This document shows positions 9,226 to 19,400 of a stretch of 33,735 nt of DNA, one piece after another; position 1 is the first letter of the stretch, and every line of letters starts with the position of its first letter. Source of the DNA: Candidatus Magasanikbacteria bacterium RIFOXYD12_FULL_33_17 (GTDB lineage Bacteria; Patescibacteriota; Patescibacteriia; Magasanikbacterales; UBA922). Location of the stretch: positions 14,653-48,387 of the forward strand of contig MFRB01000100.1 of the NCBI GenBank assembly GCA_001783255.1, written 5' to 3'. Under the pieces are notes generated by a model. It saw only the letters and a list, made by a program, of their open reading frames with translations, did not search any database and was not told where the DNA came from. Made by a program: the position numbers and the translations under genes.

Positions 9226-9711
9226 CTATTTAGATATAGATATACTATCACTATTTTCTGATTCACAAGCTGCTACTTTTATGATGCCAGTATCATACTT
9301 TGTGATGGTATAGCCAGTCACACCTACACCCCAAGTTCCAGTACCATTTGGACTAACAGGTACTTCTCCCAGATAACCAGCAGTTACCAAAGCTGTTAAA
9401 TCAACACAATAAGCACTACCACCAACAGCAGTATCACAAGTCAAATTACAACCTTCAGTATCAGTACCAATCATATAGGTACTACCTGCTCCCATACTAT
9501 CAGCTATAGCTGTTGGATAATTACCACCATTATCTACTTGGTAAACTTTGACAGCCGAAATCAAAGCAGAAATATCTGCCCAACGACTTGAATCGCGTGC
9601 ATCTTGAAAACGTTTGAGTGGATCCAATGCCACAAAAACAACAGATGCTAAAATTGCAATGATAGAAATAACTATAAGTAACTCTATCAAAGTAAAACCT
9701 TTCTTAGCCAT
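9226..9711 (-). CDS. Type IV pilin, probable major subunit
   Basis: This 161-residue prepilin has a short leader MAKKG, a processing site before Phe, and the classical N-helix FTLIELLIVISIIAILASVV with Glu at mature position 5. The globular part has four Cys (GCNLTC, AYC, AAC), enough for two disulfides, and a YLGEVPVSPNG-type stretch common in Patescibacteria pilins. It would be cleaved by a prepilin peptidase not encoded in this window, then polymerised by PilB and PilC. It is the last gene of the pilus operon, 29 bases after the PilM-fusion gene and directly before a strong terminator. Major-subunit status is inferred from the canonical N-terminus, small size and position. Confidence 0.92.
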   Translation of the reverse strand: MAKKGFTLIELLIVISIIAILASVVFVALDPLKRFQDARDSSRWADISALISAVKVYQVDNGGNYPTAIADSMGAGSTYMIGTDTEGCNLTCDTAVGGSAYCVDLTALVTAGYLGEVPVSPNGTGTWGVGVTGYTITKYDTGIIKVAACESENSDSISISK

Positions 9712-9740
9712 ATATTTTCTATAAAATTTAAAATTTTTTA

Positions 9741-11492
9741 TTAATTATTTAGATTTAGTTCTTGTTTACTTGAAACTTTCACAACAATATTCAAAATATA
9801 CAAATTACTATCACTTGTCTTTTCTACAGAACTAATACTATATTCTTCAAATAAGTATGCTATACCAGACGTATTCATACTATCAATTTTGTTTTTAGCC
9901 AAAGTTTTAATATCCAAACTAGATAATATCAACCATCGATAATTGAAGTCATCTTTATTATCAATTTTTTCCAAAAAGTATTGATAGATTTCTTCTGAAA
10001 CTGATAATTCTGCGACAGCCCTCTCTTTGGATAAACTAACAATATAATCTTCTGTATCAATCTCAGAAATATTTAATTTTAAAATAACATCATTAAATAT
10101 TCTTCCCCTTATTCTATCTTTAGTATATTCATTTGCGATTGTGGCAACAGGAATTTTTACACTAATATCTTGTAGTTTATATTGTACCACATCTTGAATA
10201 CTTTTACTAATATCTAAATTTCGCTCTCTAACATCTCTACTATAGGCTCTGTAAAAGAAAGCACCAATAAGCAAAATTATAGACACAAACAAAGGTATAA
10301 CAAACCACAAAATACGACTAATCTTGTTACGATCTGGATTATACCTATCAAAATTTACATCTGAAGAAACACTAGCTAAATCAAAATGTTCATCCAAATT
10401 TTTGATATAATTAGTATCCTCTTTTTTCAAAATTTTTAAAGCGCCACTATTTTTAGTAATTTGTTTTTGATTTATAAATGGTTCATCTTCATAATCTTTG
10501 CTACTAAAAGATCTTAGAGCCAAACCAAAAGACTCAGCATATTCGATATCATCATTGGTAAAAGATTTTGAAATATTTAATAATTCAACAGGAAATTCAA
10601 AATGTTTTTGGATATAATCAATCAAACCATTCATTTTACTAGTACCACCCACTAACACTATTTTAGTTATTTGATGTTCTGCATCATCATTCACTTCGAT
10701 AATATTTTTTATGTCTGCAATTAATTTGTCTAAACCACTCTTTATAATATCATTTACATCTTCATCTACTCCATTCAAACCATTTTTAATTTTTTTCTGT
10801 TCAGCTTCTTCTAAACTCAAATTAAGTTTATTAGATATTTCTCTAGTAAAAAAATCACCAGCAATGTGATTGTTGTAACTAAAATAAAATCTAACTTTAT
10901 TTAAAATATTAATAGAAGTAGACTGTGCACCTAAATCAACTAAACAAATTTTTTCATCTTTTTTACCAAAGAAAATTGCACGACGCAAAGCCACTGGCTC
11001 AATATCAAAAAATTTAACCTTTATTCTGTTTTTTTCAAAAAAATCAAACCAATCACTAGCAGCATCCTTTGGTAAAGCTACCAACATACCTTTTACAACA
11101 TCATTATCCTCAGAAAAAACTTGATAACTATACAAAATATTATTGATCTTTTCTGGTATTATACCTTGCAATTCTTTCAAAACTAACTTTTCTCTATCTC
11201 TTTTATTATGTGGTGGCAAATGAAAAATATGTACATAAACCAAAGAATCTGGCAAACTTACAACAACATTTTCAAGCTTTATTTCTTTTGTTTTTGTGAC
11301 CAAAAAAAGTTGCTTAAATATTTCAGACAATTTTTGTGGATTTTTTATTCTCCCCCACTCTATCACACCTGGTTCTATCACTACCCTATTAAAATTTTTT
11401 AAGGTAGGTTTTTTTTCAGAACCAGAAAGCTCTAAAGTTGATATTGTATGATCGGCTATATCTAAACCGACAAAAGTTTCTTTTCCCCTCAT
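9741..11492 (-). CDS. pilM: PilM-like actin-fold protein fused to a transmembrane anchor and outer domain
   Basis: This is a 583-residue protein. Residues 1-335 match PilM (FtsA/actin-like): FVGLDIADHTISTLELS for phosphate 1, ICLVDLGAQSTSINIL for phosphate 2 and IVLVGGTSKMNGLIDYI for the adenosine side. PilM normally ends there, sits on the cytoplasmic face, and binds the N-terminal tail of PilN to link PilB to the membrane parts. Here a charged linker leads to a transmembrane helix at about 393-413 (FVIPLFVSIILLIGAFFY) and about 170 outer residues. No separate PilN or PilO is present in the window, so the C-terminal part may stand in for PilN; its sequence is not clearly PilN. It lies between minor pilin genes and the major pilin. 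Confidence 0.87.
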   Translation of the reverse strand: MRGKETFVGLDIADHTISTLELSGSEKKPTLKNFNRVVIEPGVIEWGRIKNPQKLSEIFKQLFLVTKTKEIKLENVVVSLPDSLVYVHIFHLPPHNKRDREKLVLKELQGIIPEKINNILYSYQVFSEDNDVVKGMLVALPKDAASDWFDFFEKNRIKVKFFDIEPVALRRAIFFGKKDEKICLVDLGAQSTSINILNKVRFYFSYNNHIAGDFFTREISNKLNLSLEEAEQKKIKNGLNGVDEDVNDIIKSGLDKLIADIKNIIEVNDDAEHQITKIVLVGGTSKMNGLIDYIQKHFEFPVELLNISKSFTNDDIEYAESFGLALRSFSSKDYEDEPFINQKQITKNSGALKILKKEDTNYIKNLDEHFDLASVSSDVNFDRYNPDRNKISRILWFVIPLFVSIILLIGAFFYRAYSRDVRERNLDISKSIQDVVQYKLQDISVKIPVATIANEYTKDRIRGRIFNDVILKLNISEIDTEDYIVSLSKERAVAELSVSEEIYQYFLEKIDNKDDFNYRWLILSSLDIKTLAKNKIDSMNTSGIAYLFEEYSISSVEKTSDSNLYILNIVVKVSSKQELNLNN

Positions 11493-11522
11493 GTTAAAAA
11501 AATAAAAAATTTAAAAAATATT

Positions 11523-11915
11523 CTAGATTTCACTACGACTATTCAGAGTAATTACATTGCCATCAAGAGTTACACTCACCTGCAAAGTTTGAGTATAATC
11601 ACCAACAGTTCCAACAATATTCAAAACTCTATCATTACCATTTGCTGATACAGCTATTATACACGATCCAGTACTTAAATTCAAAGTTTCTCCTGTGTAC
11701 GATGTATCCAAACGTAATTTTCTCAAACTTTCTTCCAAACAACCATCAGCAACACTATAAGATTCACCACCTTTTTTATTATCCAAAGTCATTTGAGCAT
11801 CATTTACTACAAGTTTTACAGAACTTAATGCCAAAATCAAAGCAGTGGCACCAATTATTAGAACCATCATAACCGCCATCATTCCTTTTTTATTATTTTT
11901 TAGTTGTCTGAACAT
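11523..11915 (-). CDS. Small prepilin-like membrane protein (PilX/minor-pilin type)
   Basis: This 130-residue protein starts MFRQLKNNKKG and continues into the hydrophobic helix MMAVMMVLIIGATALILALSS. The KKG and following helix look like a prepilin leader and N-helix, but the mature position 5 is Met rather than Glu. That resembles PilX/GspK-type minor pilins, which often lack it. Two Cys (DGCLEESL, GSCIIAV) could form one disulfide. The stop of the preceding prepilin gene is 12 bases upstream and the PilM fusion follows after 30 bases. I infer a minor pilin; it is not assignable to a named subunit. Confidence 0.72.
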   Translation of the reverse strand: MFRQLKNNKKGMMAVMMVLIIGATALILALSSVKLVVNDAQMTLDNKKGGESYSVADGCLEESLRKLRLDTSYTGETLNLSTGSCIIAVSANGNDRVLNIVGTVGDYTQTLQVSVTLDGNVITLNSRSEI

Positions 11916-11927
11916 AATTATAAAATT

Positions 11928-12446
11928 TTAATTTCTTATACTGGCCAAATTATTTTCACTTTGTGTAAAAGTAAAATCTTTACTAGCATTATCACCACTA
12001 TTATAATTTATAGTCAAAGAAAATTGTATATTTTTAGTAACAGAACCTATAGAAACATCTGTAAATTGTAAATTACTTACTTTTACCTCATGCGTTGTTA
12101 TATATACAGAATCACTAGTACCTTCTGTTATCTCTAGACGACCATTATCTTGATCAAGAGAAATAATGGTAGGATTCTTACCAACATCTGACATAGCTAA
12201 AGATAAGACACCAGGATCTGTATCAAAAGTAGAACTACCCACATTTATAGCATTGGCTTCCTGAATTTTTTTGGTAATTAAGGTCATAGCATCTCTCATA
12301 TTACTATGCACTTCTTGTACTACATAAGTCTTATTTCTAACCGATGTCATAGACATCGAAAATTTCATAAGACCAGTAGACACCAAAGCTACTATCGCAA
12401 CATAGATAAGTGTTTCAATTAGAGTAAAACCTTTTTTGTTAAACAT
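11928..12446 (-). CDS. Minor type IV prepilin (GspJ/PilW-like)
   Basis: This 172-residue protein has the leader MFNKKG and the N-helix FTLIETLIYVAIVALVSTG, with Glu at mature position 5. The following segment (MRDAMTLITKKIQEANAIN) and the later beta strands resemble GspJ/PulJ-like minor pseudopilins, in which a helix-rich neck is followed by a beta domain. It is co-directional with the other pilus genes and 12 bases before the next small prepilin-like gene. It is separated from the giant prepilin gene by the BRO insertion and 177 bases of repeat-containing spacer. Prepilin identity is clear; the subunit class is tentative. Confidence 0.85.
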   Translation of the reverse strand: MFNKKGFTLIETLIYVAIVALVSTGLMKFSMSMTSVRNKTYVVQEVHSNMRDAMTLITKKIQEANAINVGSSTFDTDPGVLSLAMSDVGKNPTIISLDQDNGRLEITEGTSDSVYITTHEVKVSNLQFTDVSIGSVTKNIQFSLTINYNSGDNASKDFTFTQSENNLASIRN

Positions 12447-12509
12447 AAAATTTTTCTAAAACAACTATTTATACTTTCTTTAAACATTATTATTTTCTGC
12501 ATGATAGAT

Positions 12510-12576
12510 AAATTGAGATAAAGAGATAAAATAGAGATAATAAAAACAATTTTTTATTTCTACTTTATCTCAATTT
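12510..12576. repeat. 14-bp perfect inverted repeat with GAGATAA direct repeats, downstream of the BRO gene
   Basis: The arms at 12510-12523 (AAATTGAGATAAAG) and 12563-12576 are exact reverse complements around a 39-base loop. The left half also contains three GAGATAA words in close succession. No T-run follows the minus-strand hairpin, so it is not a simple terminator. It could be an operator, an mRNA-stability hairpin, or a scar of the BRO gene's arrival. Confidence 0.65.
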
Positions 12577-12623
12577 ACTTCAAGATTAATACAAATCACT
12601 AATTCCTCTATTTATAGTTTATA

Positions 12624-13463
12624 TTATTTCTTTAATTTCTTTGCATTCTTTATTTTCAAAAAATTATTTTTTGATATCACCGATCTACCTATTTTTCTTT
12701 CAATTTGTTTTCTAGCTGTACCTGCAATTTGCCCACCAACTCTAGCATCATCTTTCAGACGTGGCAAACCTTTGGTATCTTTAGTTCGATGTATTTCTGT
12801 CGTGGTTCTTTCACTAAGCATAGTTAAAATTAACTCAAAATCATCCATGTGATCACGCAAATTATGTTGTTTCAATCCTTTGATTTTCTTATATTCTGAA
12901 GGGTTAACACCAAAGGTTGCTTTGGAAATTTCAGCTGTCAAAATTTCATAATCATGTTCATTTTCCACTCCTCGTTTTTGCCACTCATCCGTCAATTCCT
13001 CGCGAATGGCGATACCACGCATTCGTTTTTCAATCCAATCATCAGGATAACCCTTTAATTTGTAAAGTAATCTTGTCCTTTTGGTCGCCAGTTCCGGATT
13101 TTCTATTTCTTGCATTCTTTCATAGCCAACTTTGGCTAACCAGCGTTTTAAGGGCTCGGCTTTGGGTGAAGGAATTGACTGTATTATACGAAACATATTT
13201 TCAGTACTAGCACAGTCGGTTTCACGCATTTTTCCGTCTGGAGCTTTCAATTTCAACCCGTGACAAAATGTCACGACTTCACTACCCTCATCTTTTAATC
13301 TCTGTTTTAGCTTTCTCCAGTAAGCACCGGGATCAGAACTATCGGTAAGTACTCCTACTATATCAATAACAGAAAAATACCACTCTTTATTAAAGATAGT
13401 TTTCCTGATAGTTTTACCTTTGAATAAAACAATTTGATAATTTGGATTTTGTGTATCTACCAT
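12624..13463 (-). CDS. BRO family (Bro-N domain) protein, phage antirepressor/DinD-like
   Basis: This 279-residue protein has a Bro-N domain in about residues 8-110: IVLFKGKTIRKTIFNKEWYF, then SVIDIVGVLTDSSDPGAYWR, then the PLKRWLAKVGYERMQEIENP end. A Lys/Arg-rich C-terminal half follows (DDWIEKRMRGIAIREELTDE; HNLRDHMDDFELILTMLSER). Bro-N is a DNA-binding module of phage and virus antirepressors and is also found in DinD-like chromosomal proteins. It has no known link to pili. It sits inside the pilus operon, 14 bases after the giant prepilin gene. Its base composition is visibly richer in G+C than its neighbours (two 60-base stretches I counted gave 38-40%). Both points suggest horizontal arrival. 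Function in the cell is unknown; DNA binding is a family inference. Confidence 0.88.
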   Translation of the reverse strand: MVDTQNPNYQIVLFKGKTIRKTIFNKEWYFSVIDIVGVLTDSSDPGAYWRKLKQRLKDEGSEVVTFCHGLKLKAPDGKMRETDCASTENMFRIIQSIPSPKAEPLKRWLAKVGYERMQEIENPELATKRTRLLYKLKGYPDDWIEKRMRGIAIREELTDEWQKRGVENEHDYEILTAEISKATFGVNPSEYKKIKGLKQHNLRDHMDDFELILTMLSERTTTEIHRTKDTKGLPRLKDDARVGGQIAGTARKQIERKIGRSVISKNNFLKIKNAKKLKK

Positions 13464-13477
13464 AAGAAATTTTAAAC

Positions 13478-16400
13478 TTACTTATAATTTATCCTCATTT
13501 CTTTGAACACCGGAGTACTAGTACCATCACCCAAAAGTTCCACACGATAACGTACGAAACGACGTCCATTCAAATAATTCGGCACAATACTACCAAAATA
13601 ATCTACAAAGTAAGCATCTGCACCCGTCACGCCATACCAAGGTGTCCAAGTACCAGGAACTCCGCCATTGTCTGGAGCAGTACTTACTTGAATTTTTATA
13701 GAACAATCAGTACAAGCTGTCAGATCTTCATCCCATTCTAAATATTGTGCAGGTGAAACATCACCCATATCAAAAGCTGAAGAAATGAAATAGGTTGAAG
13801 TAGCAAAACCACCACCAGAACCTGCTCCACTTCCACCGGCACCAGCTTGATCACTTCCTGAATCATAAAATATTTTCAAATCATCAAGCTGAACATGTTG
13901 AGTTCCATCACTTGATAATATTGCTTTTACAGAAATCTGACCAGTCGTAGTAGAAAAACTAGCAATATTATTATTAACGATATCAGCCGTATTATAATTT
14001 GTACTTCCTGCAGTAGACCAACTTGTTCCATTCCAATATTTCCAAGTACTACCGTTGTCTGAAAGTTGATAATATATTTGACCTCCATCTTTATTTGCCA
14101 CTTCTTCAAAACTAGTAAAAGCACTAGCTGAATGACTTTTATTTGAAACGGAAGTTACACTAGGGTTAGTCGTGTCATATGATGTACCAGCCGCAAATGG
14201 CACACTAGGTGGTGTAAAATTACTTGTCCATCTTGCAATATTGGAAAATCTAAGTTCATCTATTTCATATTGATTCATAGTATCATTAGCATATCTTGTG
14301 GCCAAAAAATTAAATTTTGAATCATGAATCCCTACGGTAACATTGAAAAGATTTTGTACTGTCATAACTCCATTTTGAAACATTCTCAAATAATGTCCAT
14401 CATAAGTAATTGCTAAATGATTCCAGACATCTAAAGGCATTGACACACTTGACCAAGCATAATATGTAGCTCCATCATTAGGTCTATAAAAATGGAACAT
14501 GGGCCTATCTCCAGCATAACTATCCATACGTAAATTATAATTACCATAACTTCCACTACCCAGAAAAACATAATTAGTATGATAACCACTATCATTATAA
14601 ATACGATGTTCTTTAATCCACATATCTATAGTAAAATTATTTGCCAAATCAGGCGCATCAACATTAGTAGCAACTCCACCTATATTCTGACCAGAATTAA
14701 CTTTGAAAGAATTATCAAATTTACCTATAGAACCAAATACTCCTGGAGGCGTATTTGGAGTCATATTTAAACCACCAACAGAATCAACCAAAGTACCACT
14801 AGTTTCGTCAAAATGCCACAAATTAGTTGTATGTTCATCTTCTGGTTCTGGAGTATATGCTAAAGTAACATCATCTACTTCAACTTGCTTTATACTATCG
14901 GATTTTAGCAAAGCCTTGAAAGTAAATTTTCCTGTTGATGTAGGAAAACTACTAATATGATCATTAACAACATTTATAGAATTATAATCATTTATATCAT
15001 TTATTACTTCCCAAATAGAACCATTCCAATATTGCCAAGTAGCACCATCATCATCAGACAATTGGTAATAAACATCTCCAGGATAAATAGTATTCACATT
15101 AGCAGACAAACCTCGCCAAGAATTAATATTTGGAATATATAAAGATTGTGTAGAAGTAGGATTTATACTTGGAAATTGTATAGAATAACCACTTACAGTA
15201 CGAGTAATAGGTATATCAATATTATCCAAAGCAACTTTTTGAGTACTATCACTAGAAAGAAAGGCTTTTACAGCAATACTATTGGTAGTTGTTGTGAAAC
15301 TACTAATATTTGTATTTACAACAGAAGCCGTATTAGACTCTGTCGAAGTCGTTGCCAAAGACCAAGTAGAACTAACACTATCCCAATAATACCAACTAGT
15401 ACCATTGTTAGACAATTGATAATATATTTCTCCACCATTTTTACTAGCCGTTTCAGTGAAACCATCCCAAGAATCAACACTAGAATCTACCCACAAAGAT
15501 GATTTTACTGATGGTTTTTCTGTAGAATAAGTAGCGACAGTATTTATATTAAATGTTGCTACATAAGTATAACCCATATAATTACTCGATTGGTCAGAAG
15601 CAATAGCAAAAATATTATCTTTTACTTGAACTACGTCTGGTACCAAACCATAATAGCTACCAAATTGATAAGAATCTATAAGAGTTGTGTTTATAATACC
15701 CCCTGGACTAATATGATAGGTATATAATTTACCATAACTATTTATATAATCTCCAGTAATCAAATAAGTATCATTACCAATAGAATAAATACTTGGTGCA
15801 AAAGCTGCCCAACTAGCAAAATAAGCTGATTGTATTTGAGTTAAATTACCGACAGTATCAACTTCAAATGTTTTCAAATAACCATCCCTATAAGCAGTAT
15901 TACTTCCAGAACTACAATATTTGTCAGGGTGAACTAAAGCGAAATGATTATCGGAAATCCTAACCATCCTAGTGTGTCTAGCATAACTATATGTAGTATA
16001 ACAATTATTTCCGTATGTCTTTAAATCAATTTTTGTAGTACTTACGATATTACCTGTATTTTCTATTTTTAAAGTTATAACGCTACCATGATTAACTGAA
16101 GTACTATTATAATTTAGATAATCATAAGCTATCGCATAAATATCCCCCGAAACATGTATCATATACTTATGCATATTATAACCTGGACTTTCTGCATAAT
16201 TAAAATAATCAATATAACTAGTGTTTATAATACCTGTTTCACTTATAGTATAAGTATAAACAACCACAGAAGTAGTACCATAAGTGATAGCATACTTATC
16301 AGTACTACCATCCAATTTTATAATTCCACCACCATATAATACTGAAGTATAAAACCTATAAGAATTTACTTGAGCTATAACACCACTAACACTAACACTA

Positions 16401-19400
16401 TACGTAGTAACATAACTATAAGTCGGAGAATATGTTGTATAAATTACAGCAAAATAACCATCACTTAACTTCACAACATCAAAATCCTCAGAAGAGGTAT
16501 ACTTACTACCAGATGAATAGATTTGCCCTACATTAATATAACTAAGGTCACTTGTACCAATAACTCCAGTATCACTTATACTTCTAGTTTTTAGATGAAA
16601 ATAAGCTCCTCCGCTTCCTGTAGAATAAGAATAAGCAACAAGATATATATTATTACGTATATTGGTTATACTTTGAGAATTTGGTGCATAGTAAGAAGAA
16701 CCAACATATTGATTTTGAATATAAGTTGTTGGTAAATCACCTATTGGATTACCAATATTTTTCAACTTAGCATTACTAGACTCAAATTCTACGAGAGAAT
16801 TATTATAAACATAATTTGTAGAAGTAGTATAATTATAAGTAAAAGTATCTGTAGGCGTATAATAAATCATACTAGCTTTACCACCTGAAACACTTATATA
16901 TAATGGATCATAATAATATTTAGCATAATCATCAAAAGTCCAAACATAATTAAAAGTAGCAAGACCTGTTTTCAGACCAACCTGCCCACCAGAAAATTCA
17001 ATCTTTTCATTATTATAACTATAATCACTACTATTTGTATAACTTTCATCAATTTCCTCTTTACAATTTACACCTATCGAATCTAATGCGATGTTTTGAT
17101 ATCCTTCACCTACCATAAAAGCTTTGAATGACATCAATCTTGTCGAAGTTGGAAATTCTGCAATATGAGTATCAATATCAACAGCCAGATTGTAATCAGT
17201 ACTCAAAGTAGATGTAGCCCATGAAGAACCATTCCAATACAACCAATTATCACCATTATCATTTGATAATTGATAATATATTTCTCCTGTATCACCTTTT
17301 GTGGCAGCTTCTGTAAAATCTTTCAAAACACCAGTCTCAGTAAATTGTAAAGGTTGGGCGGAACTTATGGTTTGAACTTGATCTGTATACAATTGACCAT
17401 AATAAGTATAAGACAAAGAAGCAACAGTAAATTGATAACCACCAGAATAAGTAGTATAAACAAAATTTAAATATTTATTAGTACTAACCAAAGAACCATT
17501 AATAATAGACATACTACTACCACTAAATACAAAAGTATCAAGTATAGCTGATATTGTACCATCTGAAACAATTGTAACTAAATCAAATACTCCTTGTTGA
17601 GTATTATTATCTGCATAAAAAATAGTATAAAAATCTCCACTAGTATGAACTAAACTACTACTATTACTTGAACCATCTAAATAATTCAAACTATTACCTG
17701 TCAAGTTTATATTACCAGCAGAATCAAAAATAAATGTAACTAAATAACCTTTATAGTTATAATCAGAGATACTGGCACTACCAGTATAATTTAAAACATA
17801 AAGATTTTGCCCAATATTTAAAATACTACCAGCATATCCTAAATTACCAGAACTATATTGGTAACTATCTAAAAAATCATTAGAAATATTACCATTATTA
17901 TCAATAGAAAAACTATTCAGATAAGCACCCGCACCAAGATTATTCCAATTAACGTCATAGAGAGTACCTCCCACCAACATCAAATAATTATCACCCGAAA
18001 TATTTGTCACGCTTTGTGGATAAGGATAAGTATAATCAGTTAATGCTGACAAAGTATCAATATTAGAGACACTACCACTATTATCTACTGAGATAGTCTT
18101 AATAATTACAGAGCCATTCTCTCCTCCGGCTACCCCACCAGTATAAGAATAAGCATAAAAAATATTATCATTTTTTTGACTTAAACCATATACATCTGTA
18201 ATACCCACCATTTCTGAAGCATCAAAAGGTTGTGTAATATTTCCTAAACTATCTACATCAATTATTTTAGCATAAGAGGTAGAAATCCAATTTGTAGTAT
18301 TATACTGAGAATAAAAAATCAAATATCTACTGGCACTACGCTGAAATATTTTTTGATTACCAAATGAGTAGCCAGCACCTCCCCCATATTGTAAATATTT
18401 TCCAGTATCAGTAATATTACCACTATTGTCTATATTAAACATTTTCAGATTTGCGTAAGTAAGTCCTGTTCCGGCAGTCAAATCTCCAGTAAAAAATACA
18501 CCAAACAAACCGGGAGACATTTGTTGAACATCATTAAAATAGCTATTAGGTATTTCACCATTATACATAGAAGAACTGATAAGAACAGCATTACCTAAAC
18601 TATCTACACTAAATGTTTCTATAAAACCAACAGAATAATTACTAACTCCAGATCCATTAATATACTGACCGGAATAAAACACAGCATAGACATCCCCATA
18701 AACATGTTTTATTTTTGCATTACTAGGTTGATTTGCCTGAAGATTTAAAATACTAGAAGCTTGTATATTACCTAGTTCATCCATTGAATATATTTTCAAA
18801 CGTCCAGGATAAGGCGAAACATACTCATAATAAGCCACAGCATAAACACTACCAAATAAATTAGTAGGCGTATTATACGTATAACCATTAGTAATATCGC
18901 TAGCTAAAAAAGCATCACCTAAACCATTGATCTCAGCAGTACCAGTTTCTGTCAAATGAGCTGTACCGTCAGCAACTTCTATTTGTGCATTATCATAAAT
19001 GTAATCAGTAGAAGTAGTAAAAGACCAACCAGTATTCATACAAGAAGCTACTTGACCTGCCATTTCCAAAATCTTAACTTCACCAGCCGTACTATAATCA
19101 ATATTTTCATCATCACTATCATAACCAGCAGTATCACTCAAAACACTCTGCCCTGGACCACTACTCCAATCGGTCTGCGTCCATTCTCTTGAATCCCAAT
19201 TGGTCAGATAAAATTCTCTATCCACTGAATTCGTAACACCAGGTCTGACTTCCCAACTAACGGCTACATTGACCTTTTTTGATTGCAAATCATTTATACC
19301 AGTAGCACAATCTTCAATAGCATTAGTATTACTATTACGACAAACATTGGAAAAAGTAACAGTACGCGTATAATCACCTATTGTCTGAATATTAGTACCA

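Noticed and set aside
12447..12623. Terminator or insertion-sequence end at the BRO 3' flank
   Set aside because: There is no T run after the hairpin and no matching inverted repeat on the other side of the BRO gene, so neither call is supported.
14579..16339. Several plus-strand frames opposite the giant prepilin-like gene
   Set aside because: They are low-complexity Ile/Thr/Ser/Tyr-rich translations of the antisense strand without start context or family features.
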